The notes under the pieces were generated by a model that was given only the letters and a program-made list of their open reading frames with translations, was not told where the DNA came from and searched no databases. Source: Chloroflexales bacterium ZM16-3 (GTDB lineage: Bacteria > Chloroflexota > Chloroflexia > Chloroflexales > Chloroflexaceae). From it: a DNA stretch of 59,491 bases. The position numbers and the translations under genes were made by a program. Below, one piece after another: positions 7,079 to 15,906 of the stretch (position 1 is its first letter; each line of letters starts with the position of its first letter). The DNA lies in assembly GCA_004138175.2 (NCBI GenBank), contig RYFE02000034.1, positions 1 through 59,491 on the forward strand. Direction: 5' to 3'.

Positions 7079-9006
7079 TCGGTAATCGCTGATCGCAACA
7101 GCAGCGCCCCTGCTCCGAGCATGCCCAGAGCGATCCCCGCCCACACCGTCGCCAGCAGGTAGCTCGGCGTCGTCGGAAGTCCGCTGTTGGCGAGATACCA
7201 GGGCCAGACATCCCAGTGTCCGTAGCGATAGTCGCTCTCCCAGCGGCGCAGCGACACCGATCCGGCTGGGAGCGGCGGGATGGGTATCGGGTTGCCGCGC
7301 AGGATCATGGGCGTCGTGTCGGCCCACGCCTCGGCGCGGCTAAGGTAAAATCCCAGCGGCCCCTCGCGCTCGATCCCTGCGTCGGCGGGGTTCCATGCCG
7401 GGCTATCGATCTGGAGGTGCGATGGGCGGGACGGCAGCAGCAGGGCGATACGGCGCGGCGGGCATGCCGCCACCCCGCCGAGCTGCGTGTCGTCTAGGCG
7501 CAGGCCAAGCGTCGCAGGCGGCACAGGGATCGGGCGGCAGCCGCTTACGCTCAGGGTGACGAGCAGGTTGTCGGATGCGGGCGGGCGTAGGTCGATCCGG
7601 GCCGAGGGTAACGTCCAGCGCGGCAACTGCTCGCCATGATCGCGGTCGCCCTCGCTGTAGCTGAAGCCCTCGCGCAGCACCATGCTGTTGGGGGCGAGGG
7701 CCAGATCGTACGCCATGCCGATCTGGGCGGCGGCCAGGCGCAGGTGCCCGAGGATCGGCGACTGGGAGGGCACGAAGTGACGCTGGCGCTCGCTGTCCTG
7801 CATTTCGATATAGGCGTTTATGCTGATCGCCTCACCGGCGATCTGCACAGGCATCGCCAGGATCAGGGTGGTCGCCAGGGTTACGGCAGCGATGCGCCGA
7901 CCGGACAGGGCGGCATCGGCAACGGCTACCAGGGGTAGTGCCATAAAAGGCAGGGCCATGTTCAGGTAGCGCGGCCCCCAGGCTCCGTCGCCATGCCAGA
8001 ATGTCACTTTGCCGTAGAAGAGCAGGGTGGCCAGGGCCATCGACCCGCAGAGCAGGGCCGCGGCCCGGTCGCGCCGGTAGAGCCAGATCAACCCGAGGGG
8101 CATCAGAGCCAGGGGCGGCGCGTACCAGACAATGCCCTTGCCTGAGCTGAGCAGCAGCCCGTACAGCCCCTTGGCCCAGTCCCCGCTGAACACGCCGCTC
8201 GCATTGCCATAGCCGCTGCTCAGCGGGCTGCCGAACAGCGCCCACTGGTAGAGCCCGAGCGCCCCCAGGCCCACAGCGGCACCGAGGGCGAAGGATGATG
8301 CGGGAAGGATGAAGGATGAAGGTCGGCGCGTTTCCTTCGCCTGCTGGTATGCCTGATACAGCACATAAAGTCCGAGTAATGGCAGGGCCAGCCCGGACTG
8401 GATCTTCACAGTGCAGGCCAGTGTCGCCAGTATGCCAGAGATGATATAACGAATCTGCCTCTGCCCAGCCCTCATCCCCCAGCCGCCACCCTCCAACAAC
8501 ACAACAAAGGCCGCAAAGGTCAGCCCGCTGGCGAGCGGCTCGGTGAAGAAGGTCTTGCTGTGCGGCCATGCCATCGTCGCCAGTCCGTAGATCAGGGCTA
8601 CGGCGGTGGCGGGGCGCGCGCCGTAGCCCAGGCGCAGCGCGGCGAGGCACACCAGGGCGGCCACGGCGGCGGTGACAAGCGGGTTGAACCAGCTGATGAT
8701 CGCGCGGGTGATGTATGCCTCGCCCCAGGGCGGGAAGGCGGTGGCCACGGCGTGGCCGGCCACGTAGAGCGGCACGGCCAGCACAGACTGCCCCGGCCCG
8801 TAGGAGCTGTAGATCGGCGGCTCGCCCGTGCCCGCATTCAACGCAAAGCTGCCGTGCTCGACCAGGCTCGTCGTCACACCAAATATCTGTTCCTCGTCGG
8901 AGGCGTAGGTGTGCCCCCCGCTAGTGAGCAGGTAGATACCGGCGAGGAGCAGGAAGATGGCGAGCATGGGTTGTGACGACCGACGACCGACGACCGACTC
9001 CGCCAT
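7072..9006 (-). CDS. Membrane glycosyltransferase, GT39-like
   Basis: A 644-residue polytopic membrane protein. Its first loop carries TYASDEEQIF, resembling the catalytic acidic motif of polyprenyl-phosphate-dependent (ArnT/PMT-like, GT39-type) glycosyltransferases, and about eleven hydrophobic helices follow to residue ~410; the last 200 residues form an extracytoplasmic domain with one final helix. It starts four bases before the stop codon of the SEC-C gene is completed upstream, so translation is probably coupled. Two heptad repeats lie inside: GACGACC encodes part of residues 4-12 and GAAGGAT encodes PSSFILPASSFALG near residue 230. The transferred sugar is unknown. Confidence 0.65.
   Translation of the reverse strand: MAESVVGRRSSQPMLAIFLLLAGIYLLTSGGHTYASDEEQIFGVTTSLVEHGSFALNAGTGEPPIYSSYGPGQSVLAVPLYVAGHAVATAFPPWGEAYITRAIISWFNPLVTAAVAALVCLAALRLGYGARPATAVALIYGLATMAWPHSKTFFTEPLASGLTFAAFVVLLEGGGWGMRAGQRQIRYIISGILATLACTVKIQSGLALPLLGLYVLYQAYQQAKETRRPSSFILPASSFALGAAVGLGALGLYQWALFGSPLSSGYGNASGVFSGDWAKGLYGLLLSSGKGIVWYAPPLALMPLGLIWLYRRDRAAALLCGSMALATLLFYGKVTFWHGDGAWGPRYLNMALPFMALPLVAVADAALSGRRIAAVTLATTLILAMPVQIAGEAISINAYIEMQDSERQRHFVPSQSPILGHLRLAAAQIGMAYDLALAPNSMVLREGFSYSEGDRDHGEQLPRWTLPSARIDLRPPASDNLLVTLSVSGCRPIPVPPATLGLRLDDTQLGGVAACPPRRIALLLPSRPSHLQIDSPAWNPADAGIEREGPLGFYLSRAEAWADTTPMILRGNPIPIPPLPAGSVSLRRWESDYRYGHWDVWPWYLANSGLPTTPSYLLATVWAGIALGMLGAGALLLRSAITDH
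8304..8322. repeat. GAAGGAT heptad repeat inside coding sequence
   Basis: Two and a half tandem copies of GAAGGAT lie within the membrane glycosyltransferase gene, in a predicted loop between helices. A related degenerate unit occurs at 8291. The encoded residues are low-complexity serine/proline/phenylalanine. Confidence 0.7.
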
Positions 9007-9009
9007 GCC

Positions 9010-9966
9010 CTAATCCTTGCCCTCGCTCGCCGGCTCCTCATCCCCAACTTCTGGCTCCGTACTCTCGACGACCGACTCATCCTTGGGCAGCTCCCGTCCG
9101 AGCAGAGAGGCCACACTCTCAGCGGTAAGCTGGAGAGCGATCCGGCCGTCGACCAGCAGGCGATCCATCACCGTCGGGTCGCGCTGCTCGTGAGGCAGGG
9201 CCGTCACAAAGTGGTTCAGGATCTCGCTGCGCTCGTCCACCAGGTCGTCCCAGGTGGCATCGGGCGCACGACGGCGCAGGTCGGCAAGGTGCAACTCGGC
9301 AAACTCCAGCAGCTTCTCGGCGGTGTCGTCGGTGAGCTGGGCGGCCGCACCGGCCAGGTAGTAGGTCGGCACATCGGCACCGGGCGCGGTATCCGCCGGG
9401 GTCAGGTGGCCAACCACCACCTCGCCGGGGGCCAGCCGCTTCGAGGCGTTATAGTCGGCCACCTCGTAGCTCGCGCCGCCCAGCAGGTCGTGCAAGGTCA
9501 GCCCCTTGCCTTTGCGCACGCTATCGACGACATAGGGGCGCAGGCGCACCTGCCGCCACTGGGCCAGCAGCGTGCGCTCGGCGGGGTCCACGTCGAAGCC
9601 GCCGGTATCTGCCGCATCATCGAGCTGGCCCACCAGGGTGCGGCCGTCGGCCTGGCGGAAGTCGAAGGCGAACCATGTCAGGAAGCGCTCGGCCCCCCGG
9701 TCCTCAGCCTCGTCGAGATCAGCCATCTGATCGACGGTATACTTCTCCTGCCAGAAGCGGGCGAAGGCGGGCGGGAACTGATCGGGCACGCTCTGTGCCG
9801 CCTCGATGATCTTCGGCAGCAGGCTATCCTGGGCGTGGCGCAGAAGCAGCTGCTCTCTGCGGGCGGTCTCCTCGATCAACAGGTGGCAGTCCTTATACTT
9901 GCGGCCGCTCCCGCAGTGACATGGCTCGTTGCGACCGAGCTTCTTTGTGGCGGTGGGCTTCGCCAT
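9010..9966 (-). CDS. SEC-C metal-binding motif protein
   Basis: A 318-residue soluble protein. The N-terminal RNEPCHCGSGRKYKDCH is a complete SEC-C zinc-binding motif (CxC...C-H), as at the C-terminus of SecA and in many uncharacterised proteins. The remainder is alpha-rich and acidic near the end, with no recognised domain. The start at 9966 is supported by AAGGA eight bases upstream; an upstream start would add residues outside the motif. It overlaps translationally with the downstream membrane glycosyltransferase. A role in protein targeting or quality control is possible but not shown. Confidence 0.75.
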   Translation of the reverse strand: MAKPTATKKLGRNEPCHCGSGRKYKDCHLLIEETARREQLLLRHAQDSLLPKIIEAAQSVPDQFPPAFARFWQEKYTVDQMADLDEAEDRGAERFLTWFAFDFRQADGRTLVGQLDDAADTGGFDVDPAERTLLAQWRQVRLRPYVVDSVRKGKGLTLHDLLGGASYEVADYNASKRLAPGEVVVGHLTPADTAPGADVPTYYLAGAAAQLTDDTAEKLLEFAELHLADLRRRAPDATWDDLVDERSEILNHFVTALPHEQRDPTVMDRLLVDGRIALQLTAESVASLLGRELPKDESVVESTEPEVGDEEPASEGKD

Positions 9967-9997
9967 ACATATTTCCTTACATGCCACGAGGCATAAT

Positions 9998-10039
9998 GCG
10001 TGAGGCGTGAGCTGTACGCCTCACGCCTCACGCCTCACG
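9998..10039. terminator. Heptad hairpin downstream of GT2 gene
   Basis: GCGTGAG heptads (9998-10011) face inverted CTCACGC heptads (10018-10039) with a short spacer. It lies between the end of the minus-strand DPM1-like gene and the SEC-C gene start, so it could terminate the former. Confidence 0.6.
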
Positions 10040-10048
10040 TCTTATGGC

Positions 10049-10771
10049 CTACTCATCTGATGGAACAGGCTGTGTCGCCTGGCGGGCAGGTGCGGCCCGG
10101 CGGGCGATGCGGCGGAGGAAGAGGTATCCCAGGTTGACGAAGCCATCGCTCCACGTGTAGAGCTTCGTCTCGCCGATGCGCTCGTAGTAATCGATATGGT
10201 GCTCGCCGAAGCGCAGGCCACGGGCCTGGAGCGCCTCGATCTTGATCTCCTCGGAGAAGGCCATGCCGGGCTGGGTCGGGTGGATCCGGGCCAGGCAGGT
10301 GCTCCGGAAGACCCACATGCCCGACTGTGAGTCGGCCACCCAGCGCAGGTAGAGCACGCGGAAGGTGTAGGTGAGCACCTTGTTGCCTAGGATGTTGCGC
10401 TTACGCATTGCCCGCGCGTCGCGCAGCGGGAAGCGGCTCGCCGACACAAAGTCTAGCCCGCGGTCGAGTAGGTCGTCGATGATCGGGGCGATGCTGGCCG
10501 AGGGGTAGGTGCCGTCCCCATCCACTGTCGCGATAATATCGCCAGTGGCGGCGGGCAGGCCGGCCTGGTAGGCATTCCCGTAGCCTTTACGGGCCTCGAA
10601 GATTACTCGCGCGCCCATCTCCTCGGCCACCTTAGCCGTATCATCGGTGGAGTTGTTGTCAACTACCACCACCTCATCGATATAGGAGGGCATCCCTTCG
10701 AGCACGTGGCGTAGGCCGTGCTCCTCGTTGAAGCAGGGGATCACCACCGAAATACGCAGTCCTCGATACAC
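10049..10771 (-). CDS. Family 2 glycosyltransferase, DPM1/DPG-synthase-like
   Basis: A 240-residue GT2 enzyme without long membrane helices. ISVVIPCFNEEHGL, EVVVVDNNSTDDT and ATVDGDGTYP are the three classic strands of dolichyl- or polyprenyl-phosphate mannose/glucose synthase-like proteins, the last being the metal-binding DxD equivalent. Such enzymes charge polyprenyl phosphate with a sugar, the donor form that GT39-type membrane transferases use. The membrane transferase two genes downstream would be a fitting partner, though this link is inference from position. Confidence 0.8.
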   Translation of the reverse strand: MYRGLRISVVIPCFNEEHGLRHVLEGMPSYIDEVVVVDNNSTDDTAKVAEEMGARVIFEARKGYGNAYQAGLPAATGDIIATVDGDGTYPSASIAPIIDDLLDRGLDFVSASRFPLRDARAMRKRNILGNKVLTYTFRVLYLRWVADSQSGMWVFRSTCLARIHPTQPGMAFSEEIKIEALQARGLRFGEHHIDYYERIGETKLYTWSDGFVNLGYLFLRRIARRAAPARQATQPVPSDE

Positions 10772-10808
10772 ACGACCCTCCTCGTGGCAAAAGATGCTGG
10801 TGATTGTA

Positions 10809-11627
10809 TCATAGTTTTATGTTAGGTTTAGGTGGCTTCGCTGCACCAAACGCCTCATAGAGCACCGCCTTCGCAGCCGTGAAGAGCCGCACCAGGCCGG
10901 CGGCCGTAGCCTCGGCGCGGAACTGCGGGTTCCAGACTGGCTCGGCGAGCACGTCGCTGATCACAAACCCGCCCGCGATGGCCGCGCCGCGCACCGCGCA
11001 GATCGCGAACAGGGCGGCCGCCTCCATCTCGACCGAGAGCACGCCCCGCTCCTGGTAGTGCGCGATCTCGGCCCGCGTCTCGCGGAAGGCCGCGTCGGTC
11101 GTCCAGGTCGGCCCATGCATCGCCGACGCGCCCGCGCCATCCAGGGCGGCCGCGAACGCCGCGCTGAGCGCCCGGTCGGGGGCCACCGTAGGCGACTGGT
11201 CCTCTAGGTAGTGGTGAGAGACACCCTCGTCACGGTATGCCTCAGTGCAGAGGGTCAGGTCGCCGATCTTCAGGCGCGGGTCGATCCCGCCAGCGGTGCC
11301 GATGCTGACGAAGCGGCGCACGCCCATGGCGATCAGCAGCTCGATCAGCATGGCGGCGGCGGGCGCGCCGATGCCGAACTCGGCGGCCACGGCCACCGCG
11401 CCGCCGGTCGAGGGCAGCGGGTAGAGCCGCCCCACCACGCAGGGCACCGGCGTCGCCCCCTCCTCGGCCAGAATATGCCTGAGCAGCGAGCGCTGGTAGC
11501 AGAAGATCACGCCCTTGGGCGGCGGGCCGTCGGGGGCCATGCCCATCCCCCGGAAGTAGTCGAGGTGGTCGATTGGCTCGAAGACCGCCGGCGAGCCGTA
11601 CTTGGTGGGCAGCTGGGGCAGGGGCAT
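10809..11627 (-). CDS. Nucleoside phosphorylase (PNP/UDP family)
   Basis: A 272-residue enzyme of the phosphate-dependent nucleoside phosphorylase family I. VSIGTAGGID matches the phosphate/ribose-binding glycine segment and SVEMEAAALFAI is the nucleoside-binding signature of the family; an aspartate in VISDVLAEP is the usual base-contact position. It most resembles uridine-phosphorylase-like members, but purine substrates cannot be excluded. The ATG at 11627 follows GAGG by five bases; a GTG two codons upstream is less likely. It stands downstream of the two-component pair on the same strand. Confidence 0.8.
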   Translation of the reverse strand: MPLPQLPTKYGSPAVFEPIDHLDYFRGMGMAPDGPPPKGVIFCYQRSLLRHILAEEGATPVPCVVGRLYPLPSTGGAVAVAAEFGIGAPAAAMLIELLIAMGVRRFVSIGTAGGIDPRLKIGDLTLCTEAYRDEGVSHHYLEDQSPTVAPDRALSAAFAAALDGAGASAMHGPTWTTDAAFRETRAEIAHYQERGVLSVEMEAAALFAICAVRGAAIAGGFVISDVLAEPVWNPQFRAEATAAGLVRLFTAAKAVLYEAFGAAKPPKPNIKL

Positions 11628-11708
11628 GGGCACCTCGATAAAAGGCTTTGCGTATGCGGCATCATACCATCCTTGCCCCGCGCTTGCGGCGGATCGTCAC
11701 CGCCTCGC

Positions 11709-12359
11709 TCAGGCACCGAGCAGCCCGCGCTGCGCCGCAACCGCAACCGCCGCCGCCCGTGAGTCCACCCCGAACTTCTGGTAGATGCTCGCCAGGTGGG
11801 CCTTGATCGTGCGCTCGCTGATGCCGAGCTTGTAGGCGATCTCCTTATTCCGCTCGCCCTTCGCGGCGGCCTGGAGCACCTCGCGCTCGCGCTCGGTGAG
11901 CGCCGTGTCGCCTGGCGGGGCGGCCACCGGCGGCGGCGACGCGTGCAGCGCGAGCACGCGGGCGAGAAACTCTGGCTTGAGCAGCGTCTCGCCCTTCGCG
12001 GCGGCCTGGATGCTATCGAGCAGCTTCTCGCGGCTGGTGTCTTTGAGCAGGTAGCCGCGCGCGCCCGCCTGAAGGCCGCGGATCATCAGGTCATCTTCGT
12101 TATAGGCCGTCAGGATCACAATGGCGATTGTGGGGTGCGTGCGGCGCAGCTGCTCAATCGCCGTGATGCCGTCCATACGCGGCATGCGCAGATCCATGAG
12201 GATGACCGCAGGCTGAAGCGCGGCGGCGAGCTGAAGGCACTCCACGCCGTCAGCGGCCTCGCCCACGATCTCGATGCCCTCGGCGGTCTCAAGGATGAGG
12301 CGCAGGCCCTCGCGCACGATCAGGTGATCGTCGGTGATCAGCACGCGGATCGGGTTCAT
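11709..12359 (-). CDS. NarL/LuxR-family response regulator
   Basis: A 216-residue DNA-binding response regulator. The receiver domain has the DD pair at 10-11, phospho-acceptor D56 in ILMDLRMP, T83 in VILTAYN and K105 in LLKD. A proline-rich linker leads to a LuxR-type HTH (LTEREREVLQAAAKGERNKEIA, then TIKAHLASIYQKF). Its start codon overlaps the stop of the histidine kinase gene by four bases, the usual arrangement for a cognate pair. Target genes are unknown. Confidence 0.9.
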   Translation of the reverse strand: MNPIRVLITDDHLIVREGLRLILETAEGIEIVGEAADGVECLQLAAALQPAVILMDLRMPRMDGITAIEQLRRTHPTIAIVILTAYNEDDLMIRGLQAGARGYLLKDTSREKLLDSIQAAAKGETLLKPEFLARVLALHASPPPVAAPPGDTALTEREREVLQAAAKGERNKEIAYKLGISERTIKAHLASIYQKFGVDSRAAAVAVAAQRGLLGA

Positions 12360-13363
12360 GGCGCTGCTCCGCTCTCTGCGCTGGGGGCGCTTACGTGTAC
12401 CCTGGCGCCGCGCTGTGCGGCTGTCTCAATGGTGAGCGCGCCGCCGGTGAGCCGCGCCCGCTCGCGCATCACCAGCAGGCCGTAGTGCCCTGAGCCGATC
12501 TCCTGCTGGGGGTCGAAGCCGCGGCCATTATCACGGATCTCCAGATCAAGGCGGCCATGCGCTACGCCGCAGGTGATGGCCACCTCGGTGGCCTGCGCGT
12601 GGCGTGCGACATTGGCAAGCGCCTCGCTCAAAATATGGAGCGTGTGGCTGGCGACCTCATGGCTGACTGGATCTGCGGCGAGGATGATGTCTACCTGGCA
12701 CGGGATGCCGGTCGCCTGGCTGAAGCGGTCGCTCGTCTCACGGATGGCCTCGGCCAGGCTCGCGGGCGCGCTGCGCAGGTCGTCGATCACGGCGCGCGAC
12801 TCGGCCAGCGTGCTGCGGGCGCGGGCCAGCGCCTGATCCACAATCGCGCTCGCCCGCTCGCTGCGGCCGGCCCCGAGGTGGGCCTTGACCGCCTCAAGCT
12901 GGAGCACCAGCCCGGCCACGCCCTGGGCCAGCGTATCGTGCAGCTCGCGGGCCATGCGCTGCCGCTCGGCCTGGAGGGTGAGCGCCTCGATCTTGCCGGC
13001 GGATGCGGCGAGCTTGGCGTTCGCGCTCTCCAGCGACTCGGCGAGATCAAGCGCGCGCTCCCGGGCGATCAGCTGCTGGTTGAAGAGCACCATGAGCAGC
13101 ACGACAATACCGCCGTTGATCAGCATGCCTGTGGCGGCAGCGGCGAACCCAGCGCGATCCAGCAGCAGGGCAAGCAACGTGAGCCCCAGGCTGACGTAGA
13201 ACAGGCCCAGCAATAAGGCGGTGCGCGAGTTGCCCCACCAGCCGAGCGCCTCGCCGATCTGGCAGATGATCGCCGAGACCAAGAAGCTGCCCCAGATGGA
13301 GGAGGGGGGGGCGGCGCTGACGCTGGTCTTCCCGGTCGCCGCCACCGCCGTCGATTTCTTCAC
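12356..13363 (-). CDS. NarL-type sensor histidine kinase, 5' end altered
   Basis: A 335-residue sensor kinase. Two or three N-terminal hydrophobic helices (about residues 25-95) precede a coiled linker; RQRMARELHDTLAQ with phospho-acceptor H142 is the HisKA_3 motif, and EALANVARHAQ and DNGRGFD form the ATPase domain. The first ~22 codons are antisense to a divergent Lnt-like gene across a run of eight G at 13304-13311, and both genes seem to lack their native 5' ends there. The true start is therefore uncertain; the GTG at 13363 has GGAG directly abutting it. It is cognate with the overlapping response regulator. Confidence 0.8.
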   Translation of the reverse strand: MKKSTAVAATGKTSVSAAPPSSIWGSFLVSAIICQIGEALGWWGNSRTALLLGLFYVSLGLTLLALLLDRAGFAAAATGMLINGGIVVLLMVLFNQQLIARERALDLAESLESANAKLAASAGKIEALTLQAERQRMARELHDTLAQGVAGLVLQLEAVKAHLGAGRSERASAIVDQALARARSTLAESRAVIDDLRSAPASLAEAIRETSDRFSQATGIPCQVDIILAADPVSHEVASHTLHILSEALANVARHAQATEVAITCGVAHGRLDLEIRDNGRGFDPQQEIGSGHYGLLVMRERARLTGGALTIETAAQRGARVHVSAPSAESGAAP

Positions 13364-14483
13364 CTCCAGTGGCAGCCCCTTCGGCAGCTTTGGCGCGGGG
13401 GCCTACGCACAGCGCGATGCTGCGCCGATCATGCAGCTGGCCGCGCTCAGCGGGCTGTGGGGCATCACCTTTGTGATCAGCTGGTTTGCTAGCCTGTCTA
13501 ATCACATCTGGGAGCACGGCTTCCGGCTCAGCCGCCCCGCGCTGCTCGTCGCCTGTGTGATCGCGCTGGTGCCTGGGCTTGGCGCTGCGCGGGTCTGGCT
13601 TGCGCCCGAGGCTGCGCAGACCGCCCAGATCGCGGGCTTCTCGCTGCCCGAGGGGAAGCTGTCCGCCATGCTGGCTCAGCTCCAGTCGGGCGATCAGGTG
13701 GGCTTCCGCCAGGCGGTAGATAGCCTGCACGCCCAAGAGCTGGCGCAGATCCGCACGCTCGCCCAGCGCGGCGCGCAGATCGTGGTCTTGCAGGAAGGCG
13801 CGGGCCTGGGCTACACCGACCAGGTCGCGCAATTACTGACAGATGCCGCCGCAGTCGCCAAAGCCGAGCAGATCTACATTGTCCTGCCGACCATCGCCGT
13901 TGGCGAGCCCCAGACGGCAAATGTGGTGCGCATCATCGACCCGAGCGGGGCGGTGGTGCTGGAGCACGTCAAGTATGGCGGCACCCAGTTTGAGGGCTCA
14001 GTCACCGGCGATGGTATCCTGCGCACGGTAGATACGCCCTATGGCAGGCTGAGCGCCGTGATCTGCTGGGATGCCGACTTCCCCGACATCATCAGGCAGG
14101 CGGGCCAGCAGGGCGTGGATGTGCTCTTCGTGCCAGCCAACGACTGGCCCGCTGTGAAGGATATCCACGCGGGTATGGCGGCCTTCCGCGCTGTAGAGAA
14201 TGGCCTGGCGATCTATCGCCAGGCTGGGCAGGGCGTGTCGCTGGTGACGGACAGCTATGGCCGGACGGTCAAGCGGATTGATCTCTTTGCAGAGGGGGGC
14301 ACGGCTGACTTCGCGGCCACGCAGAGCACGGCCACGCCGATTGGCTCCGTGCAGACGCTGTATCCGCAGATCGGCGATCTGGTCGGCTACCTGATGCAGA
14401 TCGGGACGCTTGGGCTGCTGGGCGGGCTGGGGGTTATGCGAGCGCGGCGGCTCTCGAAACGCGATGTGGCGCTTGCATCGTAG
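13266..14483 (+). CDS. Lnt/nitrilase-like protein, N-terminally truncated
   Basis: A carbon-nitrogen hydrolase-fold protein resembling apolipoprotein N-acyltransferase. The nitrilase triad is intact: the glutamate in VVLQEGAG, the lysine in EHVKYGG and the cysteine in VICWDADFP. Only the last few of the usual N-terminal membrane helices remain (ALTLVFPVAATAV, GLWGITFVISWFA, ALLVACVIALVPGL), with one further helix at the C-terminus. Homology-like sequence begins near 13305, after a G-run, and everything 5' of that is antisense to the histidine kinase gene. No SD is seen at the possible starts (13221 GTG, 13266 ATG, 13296 ATG). It is either a truncated gene at a rearrangement or a misassembly. 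Confidence 0.6.
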   Translation: MIAETKKLPQMEEGGAALTLVFPVAATAVDFFTSSGSPFGSFGAGAYAQRDAAPIMQLAALSGLWGITFVISWFASLSNHIWEHGFRLSRPALLVACVIALVPGLGAARVWLAPEAAQTAQIAGFSLPEGKLSAMLAQLQSGDQVGFRQAVDSLHAQELAQIRTLAQRGAQIVVLQEGAGLGYTDQVAQLLTDAAAVAKAEQIYIVLPTIAVGEPQTANVVRIIDPSGAVVLEHVKYGGTQFEGSVTGDGILRTVDTPYGRLSAVICWDADFPDIIRQAGQQGVDVLFVPANDWPAVKDIHAGMAAFRAVENGLAIYRQAGQGVSLVTDSYGRTVKRIDLFAEGGTADFAATQSTATPIGSVQTLYPQIGDLVGYLMQIGTLGLLGGLGVMRARRLSKRDVALAS

Positions 14484-14547
14484 ACGATGCTTGTCTGGCA
14501 CTATCGCAGTGCGACGGGGCCGACGAGGTAATCATCTCCCTTGGCGG

Positions 14548-14576
14548 TTGCCCGTCGCAGCGGGCTGCGCTATAAT
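14548..14576 (+). promoter_or_regulatory. Promoter of DUF4203 gene
   Basis: TTGCCC and TATAAT separated by 17 bases form a good sigma-70-type promoter. Transcription would begin near 14583, about 56 bases before the ATG at 14639. Confidence 0.7.
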
Positions 14577-14638
14577 TCGCCTGCCCCCGCAGCTACCGCC
14601 CTGCGTACGACCACCCACCGCCAAGGGAGACACTGCCC

Positions 14639-15175
14639 ATGCTTAGCTCGATCATGCTCGTCCTGGTCGGCCTCCTGACGCTCTTCTTCGGCCGTCGGAT
14701 CTTCTGGCTCTTCGTCGGCGTTGCCGGGTTTGTCTTTGGTCTGAACGTGGCCCAGGTTGGACTAGCCATCCCGAGCCAGACGGCGCAGCTGCTCGCCGGG
14801 ATCTTCGTGGGCCTGATCTTCGCCGGCCTCGCCCTCGCCCTCCAGCGCCCCATGGCCATGGTGGCTGCGTTCATCGCTATGGGCTCGGTCGGGCTGAGCC
14901 TGGGCGCGCAGATTGGCGCGTCGTCGGTGATGCAGATCGCCCTCTTCCTGGCCCTCGGCCTGCTCGGCGTGCTGCTGGTGGCCGCCCTCTTCGACTGGGC
15001 GCTGATCATTGTGTCGGCGCTCAACGGGGCCGCCGCCGTCGGCAGCGGCATGCTCGGGATCTACCCGCTCAGCAGCTTGATCGCCGCCGCTGTGGTCGTC
15101 CTGCTGCTCATCCTCGGCATCGCCTACCAGGCCCGCGACATCGGGGTTCAGGTGGCGGGGGTCGGGAGGCGATGA
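14639..15175 (+). CDS. DUF4203/TM7S3-like membrane protein
   Basis: A 178-residue membrane protein with about six hydrophobic helices and almost no loops, matching the size and glycine-rich helix pattern of the DUF4203 (TM7S3/TM198-like) family, whose function is unknown. AAGGGAG stands before the ATG and a clear promoter lies upstream. The next gene on the same strand begins 66 bases later and is also a membrane protein, so the two may be co-transcribed. Confidence 0.6.
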   Translation: MLSSIMLVLVGLLTLFFGRRIFWLFVGVAGFVFGLNVAQVGLAIPSQTAQLLAGIFVGLIFAGLALALQRPMAMVAAFIAMGSVGLSLGAQIGASSVMQIALFLALGLLGVLLVAALFDWALIIVSALNGAAAVGSGMLGIYPLSSLIAAAVVVLLLILGIAYQARDIGVQVAGVGRR

Positions 15176-15241
15176 TGTGCATCTGCGCCACCTGCCCACC
15201 TTGTCTTAACCCACAGAGGACTCGCGCATCAGGAGACATCC

Positions 15242-15799
15242 GTGCAGAAAGATCACCGCACGCTCAACGCCATCAGCCGCATCCTGTTCGCGATCTGGAT
15301 GCTCGATGAAGCCCGCTCCTTCAAGAAGCGCCGCGATCCTGAGGGCGCGCCGCAGTCACCCCAATCGTTGGCGCTCCTGCTCGCCCTTGTCCCGATGGCA
15401 TGGCCGCTGCGGCTGCCGCGACCGCTGCGCATCGCGGGTCTGATCATCCAGGCGATTGCCCTGATCATCATGCTGGGGGCGCGCTGGCAGCTGATCGCGG
15501 CCAACTCCTTCGGCTGGTCGGCGAATGCCGCCACCGAGCCGCAGCAGAGCGGCTTCTATCGCTACCTGGAGCACCCGATCTATGGCGCCGGCCTGCTCCA
15601 TGTCATCGGGCTCGGCGCAGCCAACCCGATCGCCTGGCTCGTACCTGTGCTAGGAGTTCGCGACAGCGCCACACTCATCAGCAACGAGCGGCGCTTCCTG
15701 GCGAAGCTCGGGGTGACCCACCGTGGCGTCGATAGCTTCTACTGGGATTTCGTGATCACAGCAATCGGTCAGGATGCAGTGGCTGGCCCCCAGGCATAG
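15242..15799 (+). CDS. Isoprenylcysteine carboxyl methyltransferase-family protein
   Basis: A 185-residue membrane protein starting with GTG. The C-terminal half has FYRYLEHPIY and NERRFLAKLG, matching the RHPxY and E-R segments that bind S-adenosylmethionine in the ICMT/phospholipid N-methyltransferase family. Bacteria do not generally prenylate proteins, so the methyl acceptor is more likely a lipid or small hydrophobic molecule. Three hydrophobic helices precede the signature. It follows the DUF4203 gene and precedes the proC promoter. Confidence 0.65.
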   Translation: MQKDHRTLNAISRILFAIWMLDEARSFKKRRDPEGAPQSPQSLALLLALVPMAWPLRLPRPLRIAGLIIQAIALIIMLGARWQLIAANSFGWSANAATEPQQSGFYRYLEHPIYGAGLLHVIGLGAANPIAWLVPVLGVRDSATLISNERRFLAKLGVTHRGVDSFYWDFVITAIGQDAVAGPQA

Positions 15800-15841
15800 G
15801 AGACGCGAGGATGAGCCTGACGACCAACGGTTTTCCGCTGG

Positions 15842-15870
15842 TTGACAGCCCGGCGGGCGCGTGCTATTGT
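15842..15870 (+). promoter_or_regulatory. Promoter of proC
   Basis: TTGACA and TATTGT are separated by 17 bases, with TGC in front of the -10 (extended form). The start of transcription would be near 15877, about 30 bases before the ATG at 15907. Confidence 0.75.
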
Positions 15871-15906
15871 CGCGCAGCGAAGACAGCCTTATAGAGCCAA
15901 GAATAT

